From contig CANPXI010000066.1 in the NCBI GenBank assembly GCA_947585885.1, positions 1 to 5,783 of the forward strand: a stretch of DNA of 5,783 nt, given 5' to 3'. The stretch is from an uncultured Bacilli bacterium. GTDB taxonomy: Bacteria > Bacillota_I > Bacilli_A > RF39 > UBA660. Positions 1 through 5,352 of this stretch are shown here, in pieces; position 1 is the stretch's first letter, and every line of letters begins with the position of its first letter. The notes below the pieces were generated by a model that ran no database searches, had not been told where the DNA came from, and saw only the letters and a list, made by a program, of their open reading frames with translations. The position numbers were made by a program, and so were the translations under genes.

Positions 1-1
1 A

Positions 2-1495
2 AAAATAGTATTTGAAGATACAGAAAATATCAATGCACCAAATATAGAACCAGGATGGGATTATACAAAAACATTTAAAGTAATAAATGAATCAAATGAA
101 ACATATTATTATCAATTAATAATAGAAGATTTAGTAAATACATTTCAAACAGATTATTTAAAATATAAAATAACAAGTACAACTGAAAAAGCATATAAAA
201 TGGCTGACTATGATATACTACCAAAATCAGCAACAAAAACAGATACAGAAATATCAGACACAATAGAGATAGGTGTAGGAGATATTCATGAATATACACT
301 ATACTTAACATATGAAGAAACACAAGATGATCAAAGCAAAGATATGGGAGCAATATTAAGTGGAAATATATTTATAAAAGAAGGAATATGGCTAACACCA
401 GCAGTTATTTTTGCAAAGAGATATCCTAATGCTAAAAAAAGAACAGATTTTAGTACAACATTTACAGATACAAATGTATATTATGAAGATGATAAGTATA
501 CAGAAGACTTAGATAAAGATGGAAAAGGAGATAAAGTATATTATTTCACTGGAAATCCAGATAACTGGTTATCATTTGCAGGATTTTACTGGAGAATAAT
601 CAGAACAAATGAAGACGGAGGCTTAAGGCTTCTATATGCGGGAACTAGTTCTGAAACAGAACAAGGATATATAAATCCTACAGAAGGAGATAATAAAAAT
701 GGAACCTATCCATATAACATAGGAAGTAATCACGTGTATGTAGGATACATGTATGGAACAACGGGAGATGTAAATAATAATAGAAAAGATCAAATAAATT
801 CAAGTACAGTTAAGGGAGTAATAGATAAATGGTATCAAGAAAATATTTATAATAAAAGTGATAATAGTAGTCATAAATATGATGATTATATAAGTAAAAC
901 AGCAATATATTGTAATGATAGAAGCAGTGATAACTATCAAAGTGATGAAGATGTATGCAAGGCTGCGATGCAAAGACTGATGAAATCGAGTAAATGTAAT
1001 GGTGGAGTAATAAGTGAAAGTAGTTTTAGACCATCATTTAAATGTGGAGTAAAATATAATGGCACAATGCATGCTGATGCAGCTGATGCAGATAAATTCA
1101 CAGCACAAAACAGTGCAAATAGAGGTAATCAACTATTACAATACCCAGTAGCCTTAATAACAGCAGATGAAATAGCATTTGCTGGAGGAAGTTCTACAAA
1201 CACATTAGCAAATGTTTATTACTATATTAATAGTAATGATAAAAGCGTAACTGGTAATATGGATTGGTGGACGATGAGCCCAGAACAAACAGGATATTGG
1301 AACTCATTCGTATTTATTGTATTTGGCTCAAATGTTCCTGGACGGTTAAGTGGAGGAAACATAATAGCGAGTAAATTAGTTGTGCGACCAGTACTTTCTC
1401 TGAAATCTTGTGTTCAACTGTCTGGTAGTGGAACAAGCAGTGATCCATATATAGTTAGAGATATAGGTGAGACATGTGCTAAAGCAGAGAATTAG
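2..1495 (+). CDS. Large modular surface/secreted protein, 5' end cut off by window edge
   Basis: The frame is open from base 2 to the TAG at 1493-1495, giving 497 visible residues. The start lies outside the window. The internal ATG at 200 is unlikely to be the start, because the same kind of sequence continues unbroken upstream of it. Visible residues 1-125 are rich in beta-prone Thr/Tyr/Ile stretches and recall the beta-sandwich of TasA/camelysin-like surface proteins (inference). A second domain carries NPDNWLSFAGFYWRIIR (bases 554-604) and a Cys-containing middle part. Its C-terminal part has WWTMSPE (1265-1285) followed by VVRPVLSLKSC (ending 1411), a WWxxSP...RPVLSL arrangement like that of DUF6273-type domains in gut Firmicutes. 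Six cysteines (visible residues 304, 319, 332, 348, 470, 492) could form disulfides outside the cell. No sortase motif or C-terminal membrane anchor is visible, so any signal or anchor must lie upstream. Codons mostly end in A (ATA, GGA, ACA), unlike the rnr block. The substrate or partner is unknown. I am sure it is a coding sequence and only moderately sure of the family. Confidence 0.8.
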   Translation, partial: KIVFEDTENINAPNIEPGWDYTKTFKVINESNETYYYQLIIEDLVNTFQTDYLKYKITSTTEKAYKMADYDILPKSATKTDTEISDTIEIGVGDIHEYTLYLTYEETQDDQSKDMGAILSGNIFIKEGIWLTPAVIFAKRYPNAKKRTDFSTTFTDTNVYYEDDKYTEDLDKDGKGDKVYYFTGNPDNWLSFAGFYWRIIRTNEDGGLRLLYAGTSSETEQGYINPTEGDNKNGTYPYNIGSNHVYVGYMYGTTGDVNNNRKDQINSSTVKGVIDKWYQENIYNKSDNSSHKYDDYISKTAIYCNDRSSDNYQSDEDVCKAAMQRLMKSSKCNGGVISESSFRPSFKCGVKYNGTMHADAADADKFTAQNSANRGNQLLQYPVALITADEIAFAGGSSTNTLANVYYYINSNDKSVTGNMDWWTMSPEQTGYWNSFVFIVFGSNVPGRLSGGNIIASKLVVRPVLSLKSCVQLSGSGTSSDPYIVRDIGETCAKAEN

Positions 1496-1522
1496 AATAT
1501 TATATATGTTATGTATGAAAAC

Positions 1523-1547
1523 ATTATTTTTCTAAAAGTAAAATAAT
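1523..1547 (+). terminator. Weak AT-only inverted repeat after the surface protein gene
   Basis: ATTATTTT (1523-1530) is perfectly complementary to AAAATAAT (1540-1547), and two further pairs (C1532-G1538, T1533-A1537) form across a T/T mismatch. It lies 28 nt past the stop and upstream of the next promoter, where a terminator is expected. The outer stem has no G-C pair and no clean T-run follows, so in this AT-rich background it may be chance. Confidence 0.25.
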
Positions 1548-1558
1548 ATTGTATAAAG

Positions 1559-1567
1559 TGGTATAAT
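1559..1567 (+). promoter_or_regulatory. Extended -10 promoter of the VbhA-like gene
   Basis: The sequence TGGTATAAT is a perfect extended -10 (TGnTATAAT). No good -35 is seen 16-18 nt upstream, which fits an extended -10 promoter. Transcription would start near 1574, leaving a leader of about 27 nt. Confidence 0.6.
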
Positions 1568-1585
1568 ATTAATGTATTTAATAAT

Positions 1586-1592
1586 GATGAGG
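1586..1592 (+). promoter_or_regulatory. Ribosome binding site for the 64-residue gene
   Basis: GATGAGG lies 8 nt before the ATG at 1601. It supports that start codon and shows the small gene is probably translated. Confidence 0.6.
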
Positions 1593-1600
1593 TTGTAATA

Positions 1601-1795
1601 ATGAAAAAAAAGCAAAAACTTACTGAAATAGAAGTTAATGAAAGAATAAAGAAAGTTAATGGTGCAATGGTACAAGAAGGTATGCCTCTTACAAAAGAAG
1701 AAAAACAAGTTTTAAGAAATTGTATAAATGGAAAATCTACTCACGAAAAGGAAAGACAAAAAATATTAGATTATTGTAAAGAAATTTATGGATAG
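1601..1795 (+). CDS. VbhA-like antitoxin family protein, without a toxin partner in view
   Basis: This 64-residue protein is charged, has no signal or membrane segment and is probably helical and cytoplasmic. Its centre (residues 20-53) reads NGAMVQEGMPLTKEEKQVL and continues to a GKSTHEKE stretch. That layout (A-x3-EG, then LT-x-E, then G-K-[ST]-T-x-E) resembles VbhA-family antitoxins. In that family the inhibitory helix motif [S/T]xxxE[G/N] blocks the ATP site of Fic AMP-transferase toxins (established for VbhA/VbhT). Here the E and G are kept, but the Ser/Thr position appears to be Ala, which could weaken or change inhibition. No Fic domain (HPFxxGNGR) is encoded nearby, and the next gene is secG. 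It has its own extended -10 promoter and a good ribosome binding site. It may be an orphan antitoxin, an antitoxin acting on a distant Fic protein, or a family member with another role. The family call rests on pattern memory only. Confidence 0.6.
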   Translation: MKKKQKLTEIEVNERIKKVNGAMVQEGMPLTKEEKQVLRNCINGKSTHEKERQKILDYCKEIYG

Positions 1796-1800
1796 TATAT

Positions 1801-1819
1801 GCAAATTATTTGCTTATTT
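1801..1819 (+). terminator. Possible weak terminator after the VbhA-like gene
   Basis: GCAAA (1801-1805) and TTTGC (1809-1813) can form a 5-bp stem with a TTA loop, followed by TTATTTA. It starts 6 nt past the stop codon, where a terminator belongs, but the stem is short and the T-run is broken. Confidence 0.35.
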
Positions 1820-1859
1820 ATGTGTTTTATGGTAAAATTTATATTGTTTTAAATGTTGG

Positions 1860-1888
1860 TTGTAAAACATTATAAAAAAGTATATAAT
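1860..1888 (+). promoter_or_regulatory. secG promoter
   Basis: The -35 box TTGTAA (1860-1865) and the perfect -10 box TATAAT (1883-1888) are 17 nt apart, the ideal sigma-A spacing. Transcription should start near 1895, giving a leader of only about 14 nt that is almost entirely the ribosome binding site (GAGGA, 1896-1900). Confidence 0.7.
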
Positions 1889-1908
1889 AATTAGCGAGGA
1901 TGTGAAAT

Positions 1909-2121
1909 ATGAGAATAGTATTAATTATAGTTTCAATTCTTTTAATAGCACTTGTACTTTTACAAAGTAATAAGGCTAGTGATGCTGGACAAATTATTAC
2001 AGGTGGTAATAGTATGTTAATGGGTCAATTAAAAGAAAGAGGATCAGAAAAGTTTATAACTAGATTAACAATGCTTATGGGTATTTTGTTTATAGTTATA
2101 TCATTAATATTGGGATTTTAA
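1909..2121 (+). CDS. secG: Preprotein translocase subunit SecG
   Basis: SecG is a small membrane subunit of the SecYEG channel and assists SecA-driven protein export. The 70 residues show the two expected membrane helices, at about residues 3-19 (all hydrophobic, ending VLLQ) and 52-70. Between them lies the typical polar loop: LLQSNKASD at the end of helix 1, a GG pair (32-33), a G-Q-L-K-E-R-G segment (39-45), then RLT (52-54) opening helix 2. Length and layout match bacterial SecG (about 70-80 residues). The ATG follows GAGGA at 8 nt spacing. It has its own promoter and is closed by a strong terminator 6 nt past the stop, so it can be expressed separately from the genes that follow. Its position upstream of rnr-smpB-ssrA is the conserved Bacillus order, which supports the call. 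Confidence 0.93.
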   Translation: MRIVLIIVSILLIALVLLQSNKASDAGQIITGGNSMLMGQLKERGSEKFITRLTMLMGILFIVISLILGF

Positions 2122-2123
2122 TA

Positions 2124-2149
2124 AAGGCAAAGATTTTCTTTGCTTTTTT
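2124..2149 (+). terminator. Strong intrinsic terminator after secG
   Basis: GCAAAG (2127-2132) pairs with CTTTGC (2138-2143) around an ATTTT loop, followed by six T (2144-2149). The A-rich 5' flank can extend the stem. It sits 13 nt before the next start codon, which leaves no room for a promoter after it, so the downstream pair of genes must rely on read-through or on a promoter inside secG. Confidence 0.8.
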
Positions 2150-2162
2150 AGTAGGTGAAAGT

Positions 2163-2438
2163 ATGGAAGAACAAATAAAAAATAATATGAAAAGAATTTT
2201 AAGTTTACAACTATCTTTTGAATCATACACTGATAATACTAAAAATAAACCTGATTTACTTTTAGAAACTTATGAAAAATTAAATAGTTATAGAATGAAT
2301 AAAGATAAATTAAGTTTAGAAGAAAAACTAAGTGATACTGAAGAAATATTAAAAAACTTTGATATGTTACTTGATATGGTAGGTAGAGAAAATTTTATTT
2401 TTTATGAAGATGGAAGTGTAGAGTACGTATGGAGGTAG
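2163..2438 (+). CDS. Unrecognised 91-residue acidic protein, tandem copy 1
   Basis: I do not recognise this family. The protein is rich in Lys, Glu, Asp, Asn and Leu, lacks a signal peptide, membrane segment and cysteines, and should be cytoplasmic. Residues 1-70 look mainly helical, with an amphipathic stretch at 50-72 (LSLEEKLS then TEEILKNFDMLLDMV). The end, residues 76-91 (ENFIFYEDGSVEYVWR), looks like a beta-hairpin turning at DG. The start is backed by AGGTGA at 2153-2158, 4 nt from the ATG. It lies directly behind the secG terminator, and copy 2 begins 3 nt after its stop, so the two are surely co-transcribed. The last codons TGG AGG plus TAG contain GGAGG, which is copy 2's ribosome binding site. 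In Bacillus subtilis this slot between secG and rnr holds an esterase gene, to which this protein shows no likeness. Confidence 0.82.
   Translation: MEEQIKNNMKRILSLQLSFESYTDNTKNKPDLLLETYEKLNSYRMNKDKLSLEEKLSDTEEILKNFDMLLDMVGRENFIFYEDGSVEYVWR
2431..2435 (+). promoter_or_regulatory. Ribosome binding site of copy 2 embedded in the end of copy 1
   Basis: GGAGG is formed by the last two sense codons of copy 1 and lies 6 nt before the ATG at 2442. The matching codon in copy 2 is AGA instead of AGG, so the strong site exists only where it is needed. Confidence 0.7.
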
Positions 2439-2441
2439 TTT

Positions 2442-2717
2442 ATGGAAGAACAAATAAAAAATAATATGAAAAGAATTTTTTATTTAGATTTAAGTTTTGA
2501 ATCATATACAGATAATACTAAGAATGAACCTGAATTGTTAGTTCAAACTATTAAAAAATTAAATAATTATAGAGAAAATAAAGATAAGTTAAGTTTAGAA
2601 GAAAAACTGAGTGAAACAGAAGAAATATTAAAGAACTTTGATATGTTATTAGATATGGTAGGTAGAGAAAATTTCATTTTTTATGAAGATGGAAGTGTAG
2701 AATATAAATGGAGATAA
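2442..2717 (+). CDS. Unrecognised 91-residue acidic protein, tandem copy 2
   Basis: This is a paralogue of the gene at 2163, 78 of 91 residues identical and without gaps. Residues 1-12 are unchanged. Eleven of the 13 differences fall in residues 13-45 (for example L13F, S14Y, Q16D, E35Q, Y37I, M45E), and only D58E and V89K differ in residues 46-91. In that conserved half nine codons differ synonymously, so it is held by selection on the protein and is not simply recent. The same fold is expected: a helical body and a C-terminal hairpin (ENFIFYEDGSVEYKWR). Starting 3 nt after copy 1 with a GGAGG site, it is translated from the same transcript. A terminator-like hairpin overlaps its stop codon. 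The function is unknown. The pair could form a heterodimer or serve different partners through the variable 13-45 segment (inference). Confidence 0.82.
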   Translation: MEEQIKNNMKRIFYLDLSFESYTDNTKNEPELLVQTIKKLNNYRENKDKLSLEEKLSETEEILKNFDMLLDMVGRENFIFYEDGSVEYKWR

Positions 2718-2738
2718 TATTTATCTTTGTTTTTTTTT
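2712..2738 (+). terminator. Terminator-like hairpin overlapping the stop of copy 2
   Basis: AGATAA (2712-2717) and TTATCT (2721-2726) form a 6-bp stem with a TAT loop. TTTG and a run of nine T (2730-2738) follow. The stem has only one G-C pair, so termination may be partial, but the T-run is long. The stop codon TAA lies inside the left arm, so a terminating ribosome would cover the hairpin. Confidence 0.5.
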
Positions 2739-2754
2739 CTTTAGATGCTAAAAT
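2727..2754 (+). promoter_or_regulatory. Candidate rnr promoter
   Basis: TTGTTT (2727-2732) lies 16 nt before TAAAAT (2749-2754), which is preceded by TG at 2746-2747 to make an extended -10. The start point would be near 2761, 14 nt before the ATG at 2775, the same leader length as for secG. The -35 lies within the T-tract of the preceding terminator, so one stretch may end one transcript and begin the next. It is predicted by eye only. Confidence 0.45.
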
Positions 2755-2774
2755 ATATATTAGAGAGTGATAGA

Positions 2775-4853
2775 ATGAAAGAAAAAGTATTAAATATTTT
2801 TAAAAATAATGTTAATAAAAAGTTTGATCCTATAATGATTGTAAAACATTTTAAAGTTGATTATACAGTAGAAGATATAAAAAGAATAATAGATATTCTT
2901 TATGAGTTAGTTAATGAAGGAGAGATAGTTAGTTCTAAAAAGAATACTTTTAAGTTAGTAACTGACGAGTATATTAAGTCTAAAGTAGAGAGAGTACAAA
3001 GTGGTAATGGATGGCTTTTACTTCCTGATGGAGATATTTTTATTGATAGAAAGAATATGATGGATGCTATTACTGGAGATTATTGTCTTTGTGAAGTGTT
3101 TAAGAAAAGAGGTAAAGAGGAAGCAAGAGTTAAGAGAATACTTGCAAGAAATTTACCTTTAGGAGAAATTAGAGTTGAAAAGGACACTACTTATGTTATT
3201 CCTTTAAAAGAATACTCTTATAATTTAATTTTAGTTCCAAGTGAAATAAATGTTGTTGATGGTGAAATTGTTAAGTTAAAGAGTGTTAAAGAAGATAAAA
3301 ATGGTATATATGTTAAAGTTATAGAAAAGATAGGACACAAGAATAGTCCTGATATAGATACTTTAAAAGTAATGGCAGAACTTGAGGTTCCAGCAGGGTT
3401 TAGTTTAGAGACTAAAGAAGAAGTAAAGAGTATTCCTAGTGAAGTAAAAGAAGAAGACTATAAAAATAGACGTGATTTAAGTGATGAAGTTATTTTTACA
3501 ATAGATGGAATAGATACTAAAGATATAGATGATGCGATTGGTATTAAAGTATTGGATAACGGTAATTATTTACTAAATGTTTCTATAGCTGACGTTACTC
3601 ATTATGTTAAATTTAATAGTGCTATTTTTAAAGATGCATATAATAAAGGTAATTCTACTTATATGGCTGATAAGGTTGAACCAATGTTACCAGTTGAATT
3701 AAGTAATGGAATTTGTTCATTAAATCCTGGTGTTTTAAGGTGTGCAATTACTACTTTAATCGAGTATGATAAAGATGCTAATATAGTAAATAAGAGTATC
3801 TTTCCTAGTATTATAAAGTCTAGAAAGAAAATGAATTATGATGACGTTAATAAAGTTTTTGCTGGTATTGAAGTAGAGGGTTATCAAGAATTTAAAGATG
3901 ATTTATTTAAGATGCTAGAGTTATCTAAAAAGATACATAAAAAAAGAGTACTAAATGGAGCAATTGAATTCGATTCTAGTGAGATTAAGTTAGTGGTAGA
4001 TAAAAGTGGTAAAGTAACTGATATTAAGAAACGTGTTCAAGGTGTTGGAGAAAATTTAATTGAAGACTTTATGATTCAAAGTAATGAAGCATCTATTAGT
4101 TTGTTAATGGAAGAAACTGATTATGGTATTTTTAGGGTTCACGGTAAACCTAGTCATAAAAAAATAGAAGAGTTTGTTAAGTTTTTAAGTAATTTAGGTT
4201 ATACATTAAATGGTAAAATAGATTATGATAATGTAAGTAACCAAGATATTCAAAATATTTTAGAAGAATTTAAAGATGCTAAGGATTATGAAATTATTAA
4301 TGATAAATTACTTAGAAGTATGCAAAAAGCAGTTTATAGTACAGAAAATATTGGGCATTTTGGACTTGGTAGTAAACTTTATACACATGAAACTAGTCCT
4401 ATTAGAAGAATGAGTGATTTACTTTTACATTATTTAATTAGAATGGTTTTGTTTAAAGAAGATATTGGTGTTAGTTTAGATAAGTATGTTAAGATGCTAC
4501 CTGAAGCTTGTGAACATATAAGTATGACTGAAAGAAGAAGTGACGAGTGTGAGTATGCTGTTAATGATTTAAAGATTGCTGAATATATGGAAGGTCATAT
4601 TGGTGAAATATACGATGCAGTAGTAGATGGTCTTACTAAAAATGGATTTTTTGTTCAAACTAGTAATTATGTAGATGGGTTTGTTAGTTTAGATACTATA
4701 AAAGATTATTACACTTTAAGCGATGATATGTTATACTATAGAGACAGAAAAAAACGTGTTGCTTTAAAACTTGGAGATAAGGTTAAGGTAAAATGCATAG
4801 CTGCAAATAAAGAAACTAGACACGTTGACTTTATGTTAGTGGATGGTGAATAA
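2775..4853 (+). CDS. rnr: Ribonuclease R (3'-5' exoribonuclease, RNB family)
   Basis: RNase R degrades RNA processively from the 3' end, including structured RNA and, with tmRNA-SmpB, the mRNA of stalled ribosomes. Numbered from 2775 (692 residues), it has a winged-helix domain (1-62), cold-shock/OB domains (about 70-200), the RNB catalytic domain (about 225-600) and an S1 domain (605-690). The metal site is DGIDTKDIDDA (244-254), with D244, D250, D252 and D253 matching E. coli D272, D278, D280 and D281. Further landmarks are ADVTHYV, CSLNP, FRVHGKP, GHFGLGS and YTHETSPIRRMSD (536-548). The family usually has HFTSPIRRYPD there, so Glu replaces Phe and MSD replaces YPD. The S1 domain ends the protein, and the Lys-rich tail of E. 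coli and B. subtilis RNase R (813 and 779 residues) is absent. An in-frame ATG at 2745 would add 10 residues but has no ribosome binding site, whereas GAGAGTGA precedes 2775. The smpB gene follows after 2 nt. Confidence 0.95.
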   Translation: MKEKVLNIFKNNVNKKFDPIMIVKHFKVDYTVEDIKRIIDILYELVNEGEIVSSKKNTFKLVTDEYIKSKVERVQSGNGWLLLPDGDIFIDRKNMMDAITGDYCLCEVFKKRGKEEARVKRILARNLPLGEIRVEKDTTYVIPLKEYSYNLILVPSEINVVDGEIVKLKSVKEDKNGIYVKVIEKIGHKNSPDIDTLKVMAELEVPAGFSLETKEEVKSIPSEVKEEDYKNRRDLSDEVIFTIDGIDTKDIDDAIGIKVLDNGNYLLNVSIADVTHYVKFNSAIFKDAYNKGNSTYMADKVEPMLPVELSNGICSLNPGVLRCAITTLIEYDKDANIVNKSIFPSIIKSRKKMNYDDVNKVFAGIEVEGYQEFKDDLFKMLELSKKIHKKRVLNGAIEFDSSEIKLVVDKSGKVTDIKKRVQGVGENLIEDFMIQSNEASISLLMEETDYGIFRVHGKPSHKKIEEFVKFLSNLGYTLNGKIDYDNVSNQDIQNILEEFKDAKDYEIINDKLLRSMQKAVYSTENIGHFGLGSKLYTHETSPIRRMSDLLLHYLIRMVLFKEDIGVSLDKYVKMLPEACEHISMTERRSDECEYAVNDLKIAEYMEGHIGEIYDAVVDGLTKNGFFVQTSNYVDGFVSLDTIKDYYTLSDDMLYYRDRKKRVALKLGDKVKVKCIAANKETRHVDFMLVDGE

Positions 4854-4855
4854 TT

Positions 4856-5287
4856 ATGGAAATTTTAAATAGAAAGGCTAAGTTTAATTATTTTGTAGTA
4901 GATGAGTATGAAGCTGGAATTGAACTAAAAGGAACTGAAGTTAAAAGTGTTAGAAAAGGTTCAGCAAATATAGAAGACTCATATGCTAGGGTAAAACGTG
5001 GTGAAGTTATTTTAACTAATATGTATATTGCTAAGTATGAAGAAGGAAATAGATTTAATCACGAAGAGAGAAGAGAAAGGAAGTTACTTCTTCATAAAAG
5101 GGAAATTAATAAGATAAATAAGGTAGTAGAAATTAATCATTATACTTTAATTCCTCTTAAGTTATATTTTAAAAAAGGTAAAGCTAAGATATTACTTGGA
5201 GTTTGTAAGGGTAAAAAGTTATATGATAAAAGGGAGACAATTAAGAAAAGAGATTTAGAAAGGGATACTAGATATAAATTAAAATAA
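4856..5287 (+). CDS. smpB: SsrA-binding protein SmpB
   Basis: SmpB binds the tRNA-like part of tmRNA and brings it to ribosomes stalled on mRNA without a stop codon, where its C-terminal tail enters the empty mRNA channel. The 143 residues carry all family landmarks: N5-R6-K7-A8, EAGIELKGTEVKS (19-31), the N38-x-x-D41-S-Y-A motif, GEV (49-51), NHE (68-70), RKLLLHK (75-81), PLKLYF (100-105), and the basic tail from YDKRE (123-127) through RDLERDTR (132-139). The tail ends soon after, making the protein a little shorter than the 156-160 residues common elsewhere. The ATG is 2 nt past the rnr stop, with GGTGA inside the end of rnr as its ribosome binding site, so the two are translated from one transcript. 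Its RNA partner ssrA lies 65 nt downstream under its own promoter. Confidence 0.97.
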   Translation: MEILNRKAKFNYFVVDEYEAGIELKGTEVKSVRKGSANIEDSYARVKRGEVILTNMYIAKYEEGNRFNHEERRERKLLLHKREINKINKVVEINHYTLIPLKLYFKKGKAKILLGVCKGKKLYDKRETIKKRDLERDTRYKLK

Positions 5288-5305
5288 TGTACAATTAAAA
5301 GTACA
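5288..5305 (+). terminator. Short inverted repeat after smpB
   Basis: TGTAC (5288-5292) and GTACA (5301-5305) form a 5-bp stem with an 8-nt loop directly after the smpB stop. No T-run follows, so it is at best a weak terminator or a 3'-end stabiliser. Some read-through from smpB into ssrA is plausible. Confidence 0.25.
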
Positions 5306-5313
5306 AATAATTC

Positions 5314-5341
5314 TTGACTTTATTAATTATTATGGTATAAT
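5314..5341 (+). promoter_or_regulatory. Strong ssrA promoter
   Basis: TTGACT (5314-5319) and a perfect extended -10, TGGTATAAT (5333-5341), are separated by 16 nt. Initiation would fall near 5348, about 5 nt ahead of the mature 5' end, leaving a very short leader for RNase P to remove. It is the best promoter in the window, as expected for an abundant stable RNA. Confidence 0.8.
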
Positions 5342-5352
5342 GCTTTTTATAC

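Larger units (their letters stand above)
2163..2717 (+). repeat. Tandem gene duplication, unit 279 bp
   Basis: Two copies of the same coding unit start at 2163 and 2442, exactly 279 bases apart. The proteins differ at 13 of 91 positions. The first 36 coding bases are identical. Substitutions without any gap or insertion show a clean in-register duplication that has had time to diverge. Confidence 0.95.

Noticed and set aside
200..202. ATG as start of the surface protein
   Set aside because: The frame is open back to base 2 with matching composition and domain character, and no ribosome binding site precedes 200. The true start is upstream of the window.
75..353. Minus-strand open frame rich in Leu/Tyr/Phe, looking like a membrane protein
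   Set aside because: It lies antisense within the partial surface protein gene, and its hydrophobic composition is the expected mirror of AT-rich Asn/Lys/Ile codons. No ribosome binding site supports it.
1073..1093. Short direct repeat GCTGATGCA x2 within the surface protein gene
   Set aside because: It is two nine-base units encoding Ala-Asp-Ala, too short to be more than local low complexity, and not a CRISPR or attachment repeat.
2745..2747. ATG as start of rnr
   Set aside because: It has only a T-rich stretch before it. The ATG at 2775 has a Shine-Dalgarno-like site and matches where RNase R proteins normally begin.
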